Source: Dinoroseobacter sp049801095 (GTDB lineage Bacteria > Pseudomonadota > Alphaproteobacteria > Rhodobacterales > Rhodobacteraceae). From it: a stretch of DNA of 64,000 bases. A program made the translations under genes and the position numbers. Shown here piece by piece: positions 24,860 to 32,919 of the stretch. The stretch lies in NCBI RefSeq assembly GCF_049801095.1, contig NZ_JBNAGH010000013.1, positions 6,136-70,135 on the forward strand. Direction: 5' to 3'. Numbering within the stretch: position 1 is the stretch's first letter; each line of letters starts with the position of its first letter. The notes under the pieces were generated by a model, which was not told the DNA's origin, made no database searches, and saw only the letters and a list, made by a program, of their open reading frames with translations.

Positions 24860-25129
24860 CTAGCTCACCGCCTGGCAGATTGGATTGCCCTGTGACGTTC
24901 TCAGCGGCAACCAGGTCGCTTCGACCGGGCCGTCGTGCAAATACCAGAAGCAATTGTCATTCGGATCGAGCCTTACCTTCCTGAGGTTTTGATATGGCGC
25001 GGCGAGACCGACGAGTGGTTCAGGCAACTCAGCGAAGGCACCATCCGAATCGACTGCCGGTGTCGTGGCACATCCGGTCAGCAAAAACGCACCAAAAATC
25101 AGGCCCAATGCCTTAAAGGTCGCGCTCAT
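24860..25129 (-). CDS. Small hypothetical lipoprotein
   Basis: An 89-residue protein with a lipoprotein signal (ALGLIFGAFLLTGCAT, lipid Cys at 20) and a short periplasmic part containing DPNDNCFWYLHDGPVEATWLPLRT. No family recognised. It lies eight bases downstream of copZ on the same strand, so it is probably induced by copper with copZ. A tether for copper or a cell-envelope role is possible but unsupported. Confidence 0.7.
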   Translation of the reverse strand: MSATFKALGLIFGAFLLTGCATTPAVDSDGAFAELPEPLVGLAAPYQNLRKVRLDPNDNCFWYLHDGPVEATWLPLRTSQGNPICQAVS

Positions 25130-25137
25130 CCGGGGCG

Positions 25138-25350
25138 TCACTCTTCTGGACCTTTTTCTAGAGCCGTCGCCTGATAACCCGCTTCCGCAAGAACCTGAAG
25201 CAGGGCGGCCGTGGGGATTGTCGTGTCGATCTCTGTCGAGTGTGCAGCCAAATCCGTCCGGATGATTGCTGACGGATCTGCAGCCTTTACCGCTTTTTCG
25301 ATTGCAGCGACGCAATGGCCGCAGCTCATCTCCGGGACGTGAAATATCAT
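25138..25350 (-). CDS. copZ: CopZ-like copper chaperone (HMA domain)
   Basis: A 70-residue ferredoxin-like heavy-metal-associated domain with MSCGHC near the N terminus (MIFHVPEMSCGHCVAAIEKAV) and the usual ending AGYQATAL. It binds Cu(I) in the cytoplasm and hands it to CopA or CueR. The start at 25350 places the metal loop at the normal distance from the N terminus. It is driven by the CueR-type promoter at 25375-25405. Confidence 0.9.
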   Translation of the reverse strand: MIFHVPEMSCGHCVAAIEKAVKAADPSAIIRTDLAAHSTEIDTTIPTAALLQVLAEAGYQATALEKGPEE

Positions 25351-25374
25351 GGCGCATCCTCTTCTCACCAATTG

Positions 25375-25405
25375 GAAATAGGGGGTCCAGTTGGTGGAAG
25401 GTCAA
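25375..25405 (-). promoter_or_regulatory. CueR-type promoter of copZ
   Basis: On the minus strand TTGACC (25405-25400), a 19-bp spacer containing TCCA-N5-TGGA (25386-25398), and TATTTC (25380-25375). The -35 element overlaps the stop codon of the upstream membrane-protein gene. Confidence 0.8.
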
Positions 25406-25695
25406 GCGTCCATCGATGTTGGAACTGGGGCTTTTGCCGCGACGGGTGCGTCCCCCTTCGATGTCTTGCGGTCTCCGTGGCAGGACTTCCCCATGAAGAA
25501 GAACATCACGCCATGTGCGCCGAGGCAGAGGACGATTGGGGCGAGAACGCCCAAACTGTCCTGAAGCCCGGAGAGCGTGCCGCCTCGGGCAAAGAAAACG
25601 AGCAGCGGAAGCAGCATGACCGCGCAGCACACCCACATGCCGACGTGCATGATCTTTGAATTTTGCGGCTGGTTTTCTTGATCTGACATATTCAT
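25402..25695 (-). CDS. Small membrane protein, possibly DUF2933
   Basis: A 97-residue protein with two hydrophobic helices (HVGMWVCCAVMLLPLLVFF, LGVLAPIVLCLGAHGVMFFFMG) and an adjacent Cys pair, followed by KSCHGDRKT. It resembles the DUF2933 group of small membrane proteins in metal loci (moderate recognition). GGAG lies at the right distance from the ATG at 25695. It is upstream of copZ on the same strand and divergent from copA. Cys and His residues may bind copper (inference). Confidence 0.65.
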   Translation of the reverse strand: MNMSDQENQPQNSKIMHVGMWVCCAVMLLPLLVFFARGGTLSGLQDSLGVLAPIVLCLGAHGVMFFFMGKSCHGDRKTSKGDAPVAAKAPVPTSMDA

Positions 25696-25838
25696 CGAAC
25701 ACACTCCTATACCGGAAATAGCGCACCAATCGCTCGTCCGACAAGCTTACATATCGATACAATTCACTTGGAAACAGAGGGTTAGAGATACTGTAGACTC
25801 GTGCTGTTCCCACCGAAAAAGAAATATCCGTTAACCCC

Positions 25839-25869
25839 TTGAGCTTCCAGTGACTGGAAGCCCTATATC
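25839..25869 (+). promoter_or_regulatory. CueR-type promoter of copA
   Basis: TTGAGC (25839-25844), a 19-bp spacer with the perfect dyad CTTCCAGTGACTGGAAG (25844-25860), and TATATC (25864-25869). This is the textbook arrangement for CueR-activated copper exporters, 30 bases before the copA start. Confidence 0.88.
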
Positions 25870-25900
25870 TGCCTCGGACACGCAATCGAGGTAACACGCC

Positions 25901-28411
25901 ATGACCGACATCAACCAAACAACGCTCAGCATTGAAGGCATGACCTGTGCATCCTGCGTGGGTCGTGTTGAAAAAGCCTTGGCCGGGCTCGAGGGGGTTT
26001 CCGATGTCTCCGTCAACCTCGCGTCTGAAACAGCGCGCCTTTCGCTGGATGATCCGGCTCGACTTACCGACGCCACGCAGGCGCTCGCCTCCTTGGGGTA
26101 TCCGGCGCGGACATCCCGCGTCACCTTGAACATCGCATCCATGTCCTGCGCCTCCTGCGTCGGACGGGTGGACAAGGCGCTCGCGGACGTGCCCGGTGTG
26201 CTTTCAGTGGGCGTGAATCTGGCGGCAGAAACGGCGACGGTCGAGTTTCTTGAGGGCGCGGTGTCCTTGGGCGACTTGATGGCCGCATTGGCAGCGATTG
26301 GCTATCCGGCCGAGATTGCCGAGGCGCAAGCAAGCCAGTCTCGTGTCGCACGCAAGGCAGAAGAAGCGGACGGGCTGCGCCGCAGTGTCTTATTGGCGGC
26401 TATCCTGACGCTGCCGGTCTTCATCCTCGAGATGGGATCCCATCTTATTCCAGCCTTTCATCATTTGGTGATGACGACGATTGGTCTTCAAACGTCTTGG
26501 ATCATCCAGTTCGTCCTCGCAACACTCGTCCTATTCGGGCCGGGACGCCATTTCTACACCAAGGGGTTTCCCGCGCTCTTCAAAGGCGCGCCGGACATGA
26601 ACAGCCTCGTCGCCGTCGGCACCGGCGCGGCCTGGGGATATTCCGTAGTCGCAACTTTTCTCCCGGGGCTTCTGCCAGAAGGGGTCCGCGCGGTCTATTT
26701 CGAGGCCGCGGCGGTGATTGTTGTCCTCATCCTGGTTGGCCGCTGGCTCGAGGCACGCGCCAAGGGCCGGACCGGTGCCGCGATCCAGGCTCTTCTTGGT
26801 CTTCAGGTCCGCACTGCCCGCGTTTTGCGAAATGGAGAAACGCAGGAGGTCGATGTCGATGCGTTGGCGGTTGGAGATGTGATCCTCGTCCGACCGGGTG
26901 AGCGGATCCCGGTAGATGGCGAGGTGACCGAGGGATCGAGCAACGTCGACGAGAGCATGATCACCGGAGAACCTGTGCCCGTTCAGAAAACCGCAGGTGC
27001 CCCAGTAACGGGCGGGACCGTCAACGGCACCGGTAGCCTGACATTCAAGGCCGCACGGGTCGGTGCGGATACCACGCTCGCTCAAATCATCCGCATGGTC
27101 GAGGAGGCGCAAGGCGCCAAGCTGCCTATCCAGGGCCTTGTTGACCGCGTGACCCTGTGGTTCGTGCCTGCGGTTATGGTGCTCTCTGCGCTCACGGTGG
27201 CGGTCTGGTTGCTTGTCGGTCCCGATCCGGCTTTGACCTTCGCGCTCGTGGCCGGCGTCTCGGTTTTAATCATCGCATGTCCTTGCGCCATGGGACTGGC
27301 CACGCCCACCTCGATCATGGTGGGCACGGGGCGCGCAGCAGAGATGGGGGTCTTGTTCCGTAAGGGCGATGCGCTGCAAGCTTTGTCCGAAGTCGATGTC
27401 ATTGCCCTCGACAAGACGGGGACAGTCACCGAAGGCCAGCCGTCTTTGACCGATCTGGTCACCGCCAACGGCTTCGACCGGGACCGGGTCCTGACCTTGG
27501 TCGCCGCCGTCGAGGCCCAATCCGAGCATCCCATCGCTGAAGCCATCGTCCGCGGCGCGCGGTCCGAAGGCATCGCGGTTCCGAATGCGAGCGGCTTCCG
27601 GTCGATCACGGGCTACGGCGTTGCCGCGACCGTTGAAGGCCAGGAGGTGATGGTGGGCGCGGACCGTTACATGACCCGCGAAGGCATCGAAATCGCCGCT
27701 TTGGTTGAAACGGAAGCCGAGTTGGCAAAGAGGGGTCGGACAGCGCTGTATGCGGCCATTGACAGCAAACTGGCCGCAGTGATCGCCGTGGCGGACCCCG
27801 TGAAACCCGCGAGCCAGGAGGCCATCGCAGCACTTCACGCGCGCGGTTTCACGGTCGCGATGATCACCGGCGACAAACGCGAGACGGCGGAGGCCATCGC
27901 GTATGAGACCGGGATCGATCACGTGATCGCGGGGGTCCTGCCGGACGGCAAGGTAGCAGCCCTCGACGACCTGCGCGCGGGAGACCGAAAAATTGCCTTC
28001 GTGGGCGACGGTATCAATGATGCCCCGGCCCTGGCCCATGCGGATGTGGGCATCGCCATCGGGACCGGAACCGATGTCGCCATCGAATCCGCTGATGTGG
28101 TCTTGATGTCGGGCGATCTGCGCGGCGTCGTGAATGCGGTCGAGGTCTCCAAGCGCACCATGTCGAACATTCGCCAAAACCTGATCTGGGCCTTCGGCTA
28201 CAATGTTGCGCTCATCCCGGTTGCCGCCGGGGTTCTCTATCCGGCCTTTGGTCTGCTTCTCTCTCCCGTCTTCGCGGCGGGTGCGATGGCCCTTTCGTCG
28301 GTCTCGGTTCTCACAAACGCCCTGCGTCTGCGCCGCATCGCGCCAGCCTTGCGTGAAGACAGAGACACCATCGCGCCCAAGATCAGCGCACAAACTCAAC
28401 CCGCAGAATAG
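25901..28411 (+). CDS. copA: Copper-exporting P1B-type ATPase CopA
   Basis: The 836-residue pump has two N-terminal metal-binding domains with GMTCASC (Cys 16, 19) and SMSCASC (Cys 83, 86), and eight predicted helices. The transmembrane CPC is at 460-462, with actuator loop TGEP at 355-358, phosphorylation motif DKTGT with D504, the SEHP motif around 541-544 and GDGIND at 702-707. It is the P1B-1 Cu(I) exporter of the inner membrane. It is preceded by a CueR-type promoter and followed 12 bases later by the cueR gene. Confidence 0.96.
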   Translation: MTDINQTTLSIEGMTCASCVGRVEKALAGLEGVSDVSVNLASETARLSLDDPARLTDATQALASLGYPARTSRVTLNIASMSCASCVGRVDKALADVPGVLSVGVNLAAETATVEFLEGAVSLGDLMAALAAIGYPAEIAEAQASQSRVARKAEEADGLRRSVLLAAILTLPVFILEMGSHLIPAFHHLVMTTIGLQTSWIIQFVLATLVLFGPGRHFYTKGFPALFKGAPDMNSLVAVGTGAAWGYSVVATFLPGLLPEGVRAVYFEAAAVIVVLILVGRWLEARAKGRTGAAIQALLGLQVRTARVLRNGETQEVDVDALAVGDVILVRPGERIPVDGEVTEGSSNVDESMITGEPVPVQKTAGAPVTGGTVNGTGSLTFKAARVGADTTLAQIIRMVEEAQGAKLPIQGLVDRVTLWFVPAVMVLSALTVAVWLLVGPDPALTFALVAGVSVLIIACPCAMGLATPTSIMVGTGRAAEMGVLFRKGDALQALSEVDVIALDKTGTVTEGQPSLTDLVTANGFDRDRVLTLVAAVEAQSEHPIAEAIVRGARSEGIAVPNASGFRSITGYGVAATVEGQEVMVGADRYMTREGIEIAALVETEAELAKRGRTALYAAIDSKLAAVIAVADPVKPASQEAIAALHARGFTVAMITGDKRETAEAIAYETGIDHVIAGVLPDGKVAALDDLRAGDRKIAFVGDGINDAPALAHADVGIAIGTGTDVAIESADVVLMSGDLRGVVNAVEVSKRTMSNIRQNLIWAFGYNVALIPVAAGVLYPAFGLLLSPVFAAGAMALSSVSVLTNALRLRRIAPALREDRDTIAPKISAQTQPAE

Positions 28412-28423
28412 GAGGGTCGTCTT

Positions 28424-28825
28424 ATGAACATTGGAGAAGTGGCAGAACGATCCGGCATCCCGCCCAAGACCATCCGCTACTACGAGGATATCGGCCTCGT
28501 CAGGCCTCAGCGCAGCGGAAATGGATACCGCGCGTTCCGGGAGACCGATTTACACAAGCTTGCGTTTCTCGGGCGTGCGCGTGCGCTTGGATTCACCATC
28601 GAGGATTGCCGGACTCTCTTGAGCCTCTATGAGGACGAAGCGCGCGAAAGCGCCCAGGTGAAGGCTATCGCCGAAGAGCATTTAAGTGCCATCGAGGACA
28701 AGATCACGCAGCTTCAGGAGATGCGCGAAACATTGTCGTATCTCGTCGAGGCCTGCCACGGAGACCACCGACCAGATTGTCCAATCCTGAAGGACCTCTC
28801 TGGGAATTTGAAGAATATCGCTTGA
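28424..28825 (+). CDS. cueR: CueR-type copper-responsive MerR regulator
   Basis: A 133-residue MerR protein with winged helix (MNIGEVAERSGIPPKTIRYYEDIGLV), dimerisation helix and the metal loop ACHGDHRPDCPIL. The loop has two Cys separated by seven residues, as in Cu(I)-sensing CueR. It lies downstream of copA and is probably co-transcribed with it, giving positive feedback. Likely targets are the dyads at copA, copZ and possibly 16806-16824. Confidence 0.92.
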   Translation: MNIGEVAERSGIPPKTIRYYEDIGLVRPQRSGNGYRAFRETDLHKLAFLGRARALGFTIEDCRTLLSLYEDEARESAQVKAIAEEHLSAIEDKITQLQEMRETLSYLVEACHGDHRPDCPILKDLSGNLKNIA

Positions 28826-28829
28826 AAAC

Positions 28830-28860
28830 GTGCCTGAATTGGATTCCCCCAACTCGGCAC
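28830..28860. terminator. Possible hairpin between convergent cueR and scsB-like genes
   Basis: GTGCC (28830-28834) and GGCAC (28856-28860), with inner TTGG/CCAA pairing, form an interrupted stem in the 67-base gap between convergent genes. No T-run follows on either side, so only weak support for a bidirectional terminator. Confidence 0.3.
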
Positions 28861-28892
28861 ACTTGATCCTTATCGAAACGTCAGAAGCGATG

Positions 28893-31007
28893 TCATTCTG
28901 AAGCGAGACTGCGTATGGACGCGGTGTCGAGCGCCTCGAGCACGGCCTGCGGCGTGAGTATCTCTGGGAGAGAAATACCGGAAGGAGCCCCCGGCCCGAA
29001 AACGATATTGAACGGAATGCCGTAGCGGTCATGACGCTCGAGAAACCGCGCGATGCTGTCATCCGGCCGGGTCCAATCCGCTTGCATGGCGATCACGGTC
29101 CCATCGCGCAAGCGCGTGCGCACCGGATCCCTGTCGAGAACGAGAGACTTGTTAGCTTTGCAGGTCAGGCACCAATCCGCGGTCACGTCGACGAACACCG
29201 TCTCCCCTTCCGAGACGTGCCGCGCGATGCCGAGCGGGTCGAAATCCTGCCAGTGGGACGTTGCATCCAGCGCTACACTGGTGCTGTCAGATGCTGAGAA
29301 CCGACTTGCCCCGAAGACCGCAAGAAGAACGCAGGCGGTCAAAACGGTGCGTCGCACCCACCGATTCTCCAACGGGATCGACGTCGCGACGATCAACACG
29401 ATTGTCAGCGCCAAGACCAAAGTGGCGATGCGCGCACCTGCCACGCCGATGAGGACGAACAAGAGCCAAGCGGCCGTTGCCAGTAGCAGACCGCCCAGGA
29501 GTATCCTGACCAGAAGCATCCAACGACCGGGCCGCGGCAGCCGCGTGACCAATCCGGGAAATATGGCAATCGCAAGATAAGGAAGGGCTAATCCAAGGCC
29601 GAGCGCGGTGAATATGACCATTACATCCAGCGGCGTTCCCGCAAGCGCGAAGGTGATCGCGGTACCGAGGAATGGAGCAGAGCACGGCGTGGCGAGGATG
29701 GCTGCGAGAAGGCCCGTCCCGAAGTCTGAAAAGTACCCGGATTTGGCGCTGCCAGCGCCCAAGCCGTTCTGTAGGCTCGCGGGCAACGATATCTCGAACG
29801 CCCCGAAGAGGTTCGCAGCAAAGACGGCGATCACCATAAACATCAGTGTCACGAAGACCGGATTTTGAAACTGCACACCCCAGCCGACGGACACACCGAT
29901 CCACTTCAGAGCCAGCAGGACGGCCGCAAGCGCCCAGACAAAGGCGAAAACGCCCAAGGCCGCAAACAGGAAGCCGTTGCGCGTCACTTGCCGGGATTGA
30001 CCCGTTGCGCTCAGGACGGATGCAAGCTTGATCGACAGGACAGGCAGAACGCACGGCATAACATTCAGGATCAGACCACCGAGAAAGGCGATGCCGGCCA
30101 CCGCCACGACCTTCAGTACACTCGATCCAGAGTTCGTACTCGAATACGGTGGGGGAGGGGGATCTGAAGTGAGCGTGACCGGTGCTGTGATTGCACGAGC
30201 CGTGTCCGTGATCGTCACCGAAGGCTCTGCAGGATCATCGGTCCAGGCATTGATTGGGATTTGCGCCCAAAGTTCTGTTCTATCACGACCCAATCTAATG
30301 TCTGGTTTGCCGAAGGTCACGAGCGGTCCGAATTCCGGGAACACATCGACCTCGCCGAAGGGTCTGTCGCTTGTCGCCACAACGACGAGAGCGGAGGCGC
30401 GCGCATCGAGGGCCGCGACCGATACATCGATATCGCTGTCCTCGGGTGCAGCAGGTACACGATCGGCAAAAGTGGCGATCTTGTCTGCCGAACTTGCATC
30501 GATTCCGACCCCGTGTGGCAGGACGAGCGACAGCTCAAATTCATGGGGCACGCAGACAGTCGAGCATGTCAGCAGCGCAACGCGTGCGCGCAAGTCCATG
30601 GGGCTGCCCGGGTCCTCAAGTGTAGCTCGGATCGGCAAGACAACCTGATTGGAGTAGCCGAAGTTCTCGATCCCGAAAGCCTCGAAGCGTTCTGGCGCGG
30701 GCCAAAGGAGATCCGTGGCTTTCAGGTTGACCGAACCTGACCAATCGATCTCCGGCGCCAGTCCAACCTCGCCGGGCGTTCGCCAATATCCCTTCCAGCC
30801 CTCGCCGAAATCCAACGCCAATCCAAGTGAGACGGAGGCGGTATCCGGCGCAATCCCGTTTTCGACTGAGATCAGGCGCGCGGTGACTGCAGGATTTGAA
30901 AAAGCCTCAGATTCCGCGGCGTTGGCGACATGGGGTGCGGTTATGCTTGCGAAACCGAGGGCGAAAAACAGTAGCCAAGAATGGAGGTGAGAGAGCCAAG
31001 TCGTCAT
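28893..31007 (-). CDS. ScsB/DsbD-like transmembrane thiol reductase
   Basis: The 704-residue protein has a signal peptide, an N-terminal periplasmic DsbD-alpha/ScsB domain (with CSTVCVPHEFEL), a central eight-helix electron-transfer domain (LNVMPCVLPVLSIKL, ATPCSAPFLGTAI carrying the two redox Cys) and a C-terminal thioredoxin domain with WCLTC. It passes electrons from cytoplasmic thioredoxin to periplasmic partners. With the rhodanese and DsbA-like genes upstream it forms a suppressor-of-copper-sensitivity type unit. The start at 31007 is chosen for the signal peptide. Confidence 0.9.
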   Translation of the reverse strand: MTTWLSHLHSWLLFFALGFASITAPHVANAAESEAFSNPAVTARLISVENGIAPDTASVSLGLALDFGEGWKGYWRTPGEVGLAPEIDWSGSVNLKATDLLWPAPERFEAFGIENFGYSNQVVLPIRATLEDPGSPMDLRARVALLTCSTVCVPHEFELSLVLPHGVGIDASSADKIATFADRVPAAPEDSDIDVSVAALDARASALVVVATSDRPFGEVDVFPEFGPLVTFGKPDIRLGRDRTELWAQIPINAWTDDPAEPSVTITDTARAITAPVTLTSDPPPPPYSSTNSGSSVLKVVAVAGIAFLGGLILNVMPCVLPVLSIKLASVLSATGQSRQVTRNGFLFAALGVFAFVWALAAVLLALKWIGVSVGWGVQFQNPVFVTLMFMVIAVFAANLFGAFEISLPASLQNGLGAGSAKSGYFSDFGTGLLAAILATPCSAPFLGTAITFALAGTPLDVMVIFTALGLGLALPYLAIAIFPGLVTRLPRPGRWMLLVRILLGGLLLATAAWLLFVLIGVAGARIATLVLALTIVLIVATSIPLENRWVRRTVLTACVLLAVFGASRFSASDSTSVALDATSHWQDFDPLGIARHVSEGETVFVDVTADWCLTCKANKSLVLDRDPVRTRLRDGTVIAMQADWTRPDDSIARFLERHDRYGIPFNIVFGPGAPSGISLPEILTPQAVLEALDTASIRSLASE

Positions 31008-31023
31008 ATACGCAGGTCCGCGA

Positions 31024-31479
31024 TCAACGCAGAGCATCGGGCAGGCTCGTCAGTGACGTTTCCAGATCCGTCACAGGCAACCCGCGTGCGATCCAACCGG
31101 GCCCCACCGTTGAGCCAAGCATACCTTCCGAGACATCAATGAAGCCCGCATACCCGGCGCGTTTCAAGGCTCTCAAAAGACGACCGCTGCGCCCACCAGT
31201 GGCGCAGATCAGCGCAGTGGGTTTATCGCCTGAGAGATCGCGTGCCGCGAACAAGCGTTGCTCAAACCCGGACTCGTGCATGCTGATTGGCCAAGAGCCT
31301 GTCGCAACGCCTGTTTCTACCCATTCTGGGCGCGACCGCACATCAATCAGAGAAATCCTGTCCTGCGCCAATGCGTCGGCCGCCTCGGCAGCCGACCAGA
31401 TCTCGCGCGTCGCGGCCACAACGACCTGCGGTCCCAAGACCCACGTCGATGCAAGCAGGATGAAGCGCCGCCTATCCAC
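31024..31479 (-). CDS. Periplasmic rhodanese-like protein
   Basis: A 151-residue protein with a Tat-like signal (DRRRFILLASTWVLGPQVVVAA) and a rhodanese fold with an active-site loop CATGGRSG and the motif ISLIDVRSRPEW. It may transfer sulfur or act as a thiol enzyme in the periplasm. I chose the GTG at 31479 because GGAGG lies five bases upstream and it gives a clean signal peptide. It lies between the DsbA-like and ScsB-like genes on the same strand, so a role in copper-damaged thiols is likely (inference). Confidence 0.85.
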   Translation of the reverse strand: MDRRRFILLASTWVLGPQVVVAATREIWSAAEAADALAQDRISLIDVRSRPEWVETGVATGSWPISMHESGFEQRLFAARDLSGDKPTALICATGGRSGRLLRALKRAGYAGFIDVSEGMLGSTVGPGWIARGLPVTDLETSLTSLPDALR

Positions 31480-31538
31480 ATTGCCTCCACAGTCGCTTGA
31501 TGTGTAACGCCAAGACGTCCCGGAGCGCCCTCTGGAGC

Positions 31539-32321
31539 TTAAGCTGACTGACAAGCATTTTGCCAACCCTCCTCGCGTTCCAGCTCGATGATCTCCCGAA
31601 CCATTCTGTCACTGATCTGACCCTGGACCACGGTACGCCCGATCACGAGGGCCGGCGTGCCGACAAAGGCGAACACGCGGGCAAGTGCTGCGCTGTCTTC
31701 CAACTCGCGCGCGATTTCAGGGCTCTCCATGTCCGAGATCAATTGCTTGCTATCGACGCCGATGTCATCGGAAAGGCGGGCAAGGTATTCCCGCGACGCT
31801 TGAAAGGGTGTTGTCATCAGACGTTCATGGAACGCGACGTAGGCGCCTTGTCGTTTCGCCGCCAGGGCTGCTTTGGCCGCGAGATTGGAACTGTCGCCGA
31901 GGAGCGGCAACTCATGCCACGCCACTGCGATCTTGTCCGGCATCTCGCCGGTCATGCCAGCCAATCGCTTGGTCTGCACCCGGCAAAAGGGACAGTAGTA
32001 GTCTGAGAATGACGCCATCGGGACCTGGGATGGCGTGGTATTCAGACCGCCATACAGGGCATCACAAATGTTCTCGGAGACACGCTCCAAGGCATCGGCT
32101 TTGCGCGCGGCGACTTCGGCGCTGTCCGCCGTTCCCAAGCCTATAAAAGGATCGAAGCCGCCCGATGTCTCACCCGCGACAAATCTGCGGAACCCTTCGG
32201 GTCTATCGAGCGCCTCCAATTCCAGTTTTTCCGGCAGCAAGGATGGAACTGTGCGCAACGCGGCGTAACCCGCGATGATCGCACCGATCGTCAAAAGCGT
32301 TGATCGTTTCTTGGAATCCAT
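31539..32321 (-). CDS. DsbA-family thiol oxidoreductase, ScsC-like
   Basis: The 260-residue protein has an N-terminal membrane anchor or signal (STLLTIGAIIAGYAAL), a thioredoxin fold with CPFC at 110-113 (SFSDYYCPFCRVQT) and cis-Pro loop VGTPALVIG. It is likely the periplasmic partner reduced by the ScsB-like protein encoded downstream. Its N-terminal extension of about 90 residues could be an oligomerisation region, as in ScsC (inference). First gene of the three-gene operon, divergent from the His-rich protein gene. Confidence 0.88.
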   Translation of the reverse strand: MDSKKRSTLLTIGAIIAGYAALRTVPSLLPEKLELEALDRPEGFRRFVAGETSGGFDPFIGLGTADSAEVAARKADALERVSENICDALYGGLNTTPSQVPMASFSDYYCPFCRVQTKRLAGMTGEMPDKIAVAWHELPLLGDSSNLAAKAALAAKRQGAYVAFHERLMTTPFQASREYLARLSDDIGVDSKQLISDMESPEIARELEDSAALARVFAFVGTPALVIGRTVVQGQISDRMVREIIELEREEGWQNACQSA

Positions 32322-32369
32322 CTGATGCCTGATCTGGTCGCGTCCCTATGAGGGTCGTAGTGTGACGTC

Positions 32370-32391
32370 TTGTAAAAGGTCAACTTTACAA
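32370..32391. promoter_or_regulatory. Dyad in the scs/cus divergent control region
   Basis: TTGTAAA (32370-32376) and TTTACAA (32385-32391) form a perfect 7-bp inverted repeat with an 8-bp gap, between the ScsC-like gene and the His-rich gene that precedes cusB. TTACAAA also occurs upstream of the copper operon (19192) and, inverted, upstream of the Rieske gene (13001), so it may be a shared regulator half-site. Confidence 0.45.
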
Positions 32392-32455
32392 ACTGATACA
32401 ATCTTTCCGCCTCGCTCCAGTTGCCGCAACTTCTGAACAGCGCTACCTCGGGCGT

Positions 32456-32848
32456 ATGATTTGGGACCCGTTCTTTTTCTTGCGATCGGCATGTCTTGCC
32501 TTTGTATGTCTGACGATCACCGTCGTCGGAACGCAGGCGATGCCGTTTGATGGAGAGATCAGCGGCATGGAGCGGGGCCCGCATATGGAAGCTGCTGCTT
32601 CCGCAGGAGAATTGCCCAGACACATCCACGCACACCACGTCGAAAACAAGAGCGAGCGGCATTTAGATGCTCACTCCGGACACGGCGACGGGTGCCACAC
32701 TGCTCTTTGCTGTGTCATGGACTACCAGCAACACCTTGATCATCGGCCTGAAGAAAACGCGTTTACTTCGCCGACGCAGGTCGCGATTTTCAAGGCTCAT
32801 GCATCCCGTGAGACCCTCGTCCCAGATCGCCCACCCCAACATTCCTGA
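32456..32848 (+). CDS. Secreted His-rich hypothetical protein
   Basis: A 130-residue protein with a signal peptide (FLRSACLAFVCLTITVVGTQA) and a mature part rich in His and Met: PHMEAAASAGELPRHIHAHH, HLDAHSGHGDGCHTALCC and HLDHRP. No family recognised. The 30 or so possible ligands suggest a periplasmic copper buffer. It stands immediately upstream of the CusB-CusA-CusF genes and could be the first gene of that operon. The product becomes less ordered at the C terminus. Confidence 0.65.
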   Translation: MIWDPFFFLRSACLAFVCLTITVVGTQAMPFDGEISGMERGPHMEAAASAGELPRHIHAHHVENKSERHLDAHSGHGDGCHTALCCVMDYQQHLDHRPEENAFTSPTQVAIFKAHASRETLVPDRPPQHS

Positions 32849-32919
32849 CATTTCGGTGCCCGCATATGCGGGTTGTTTGACCAATCGATCGCTGCATCCA
32901 ATGCAGTCGTCAGGAGAAG

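Noticed and set aside
24860..25918. 352-residue frame covering the copZ region on the same strand
   Set aside because: Only the last 89 residues form a sensible lipoprotein; the rest reads through copZ and the membrane-protein gene in a wrong frame.
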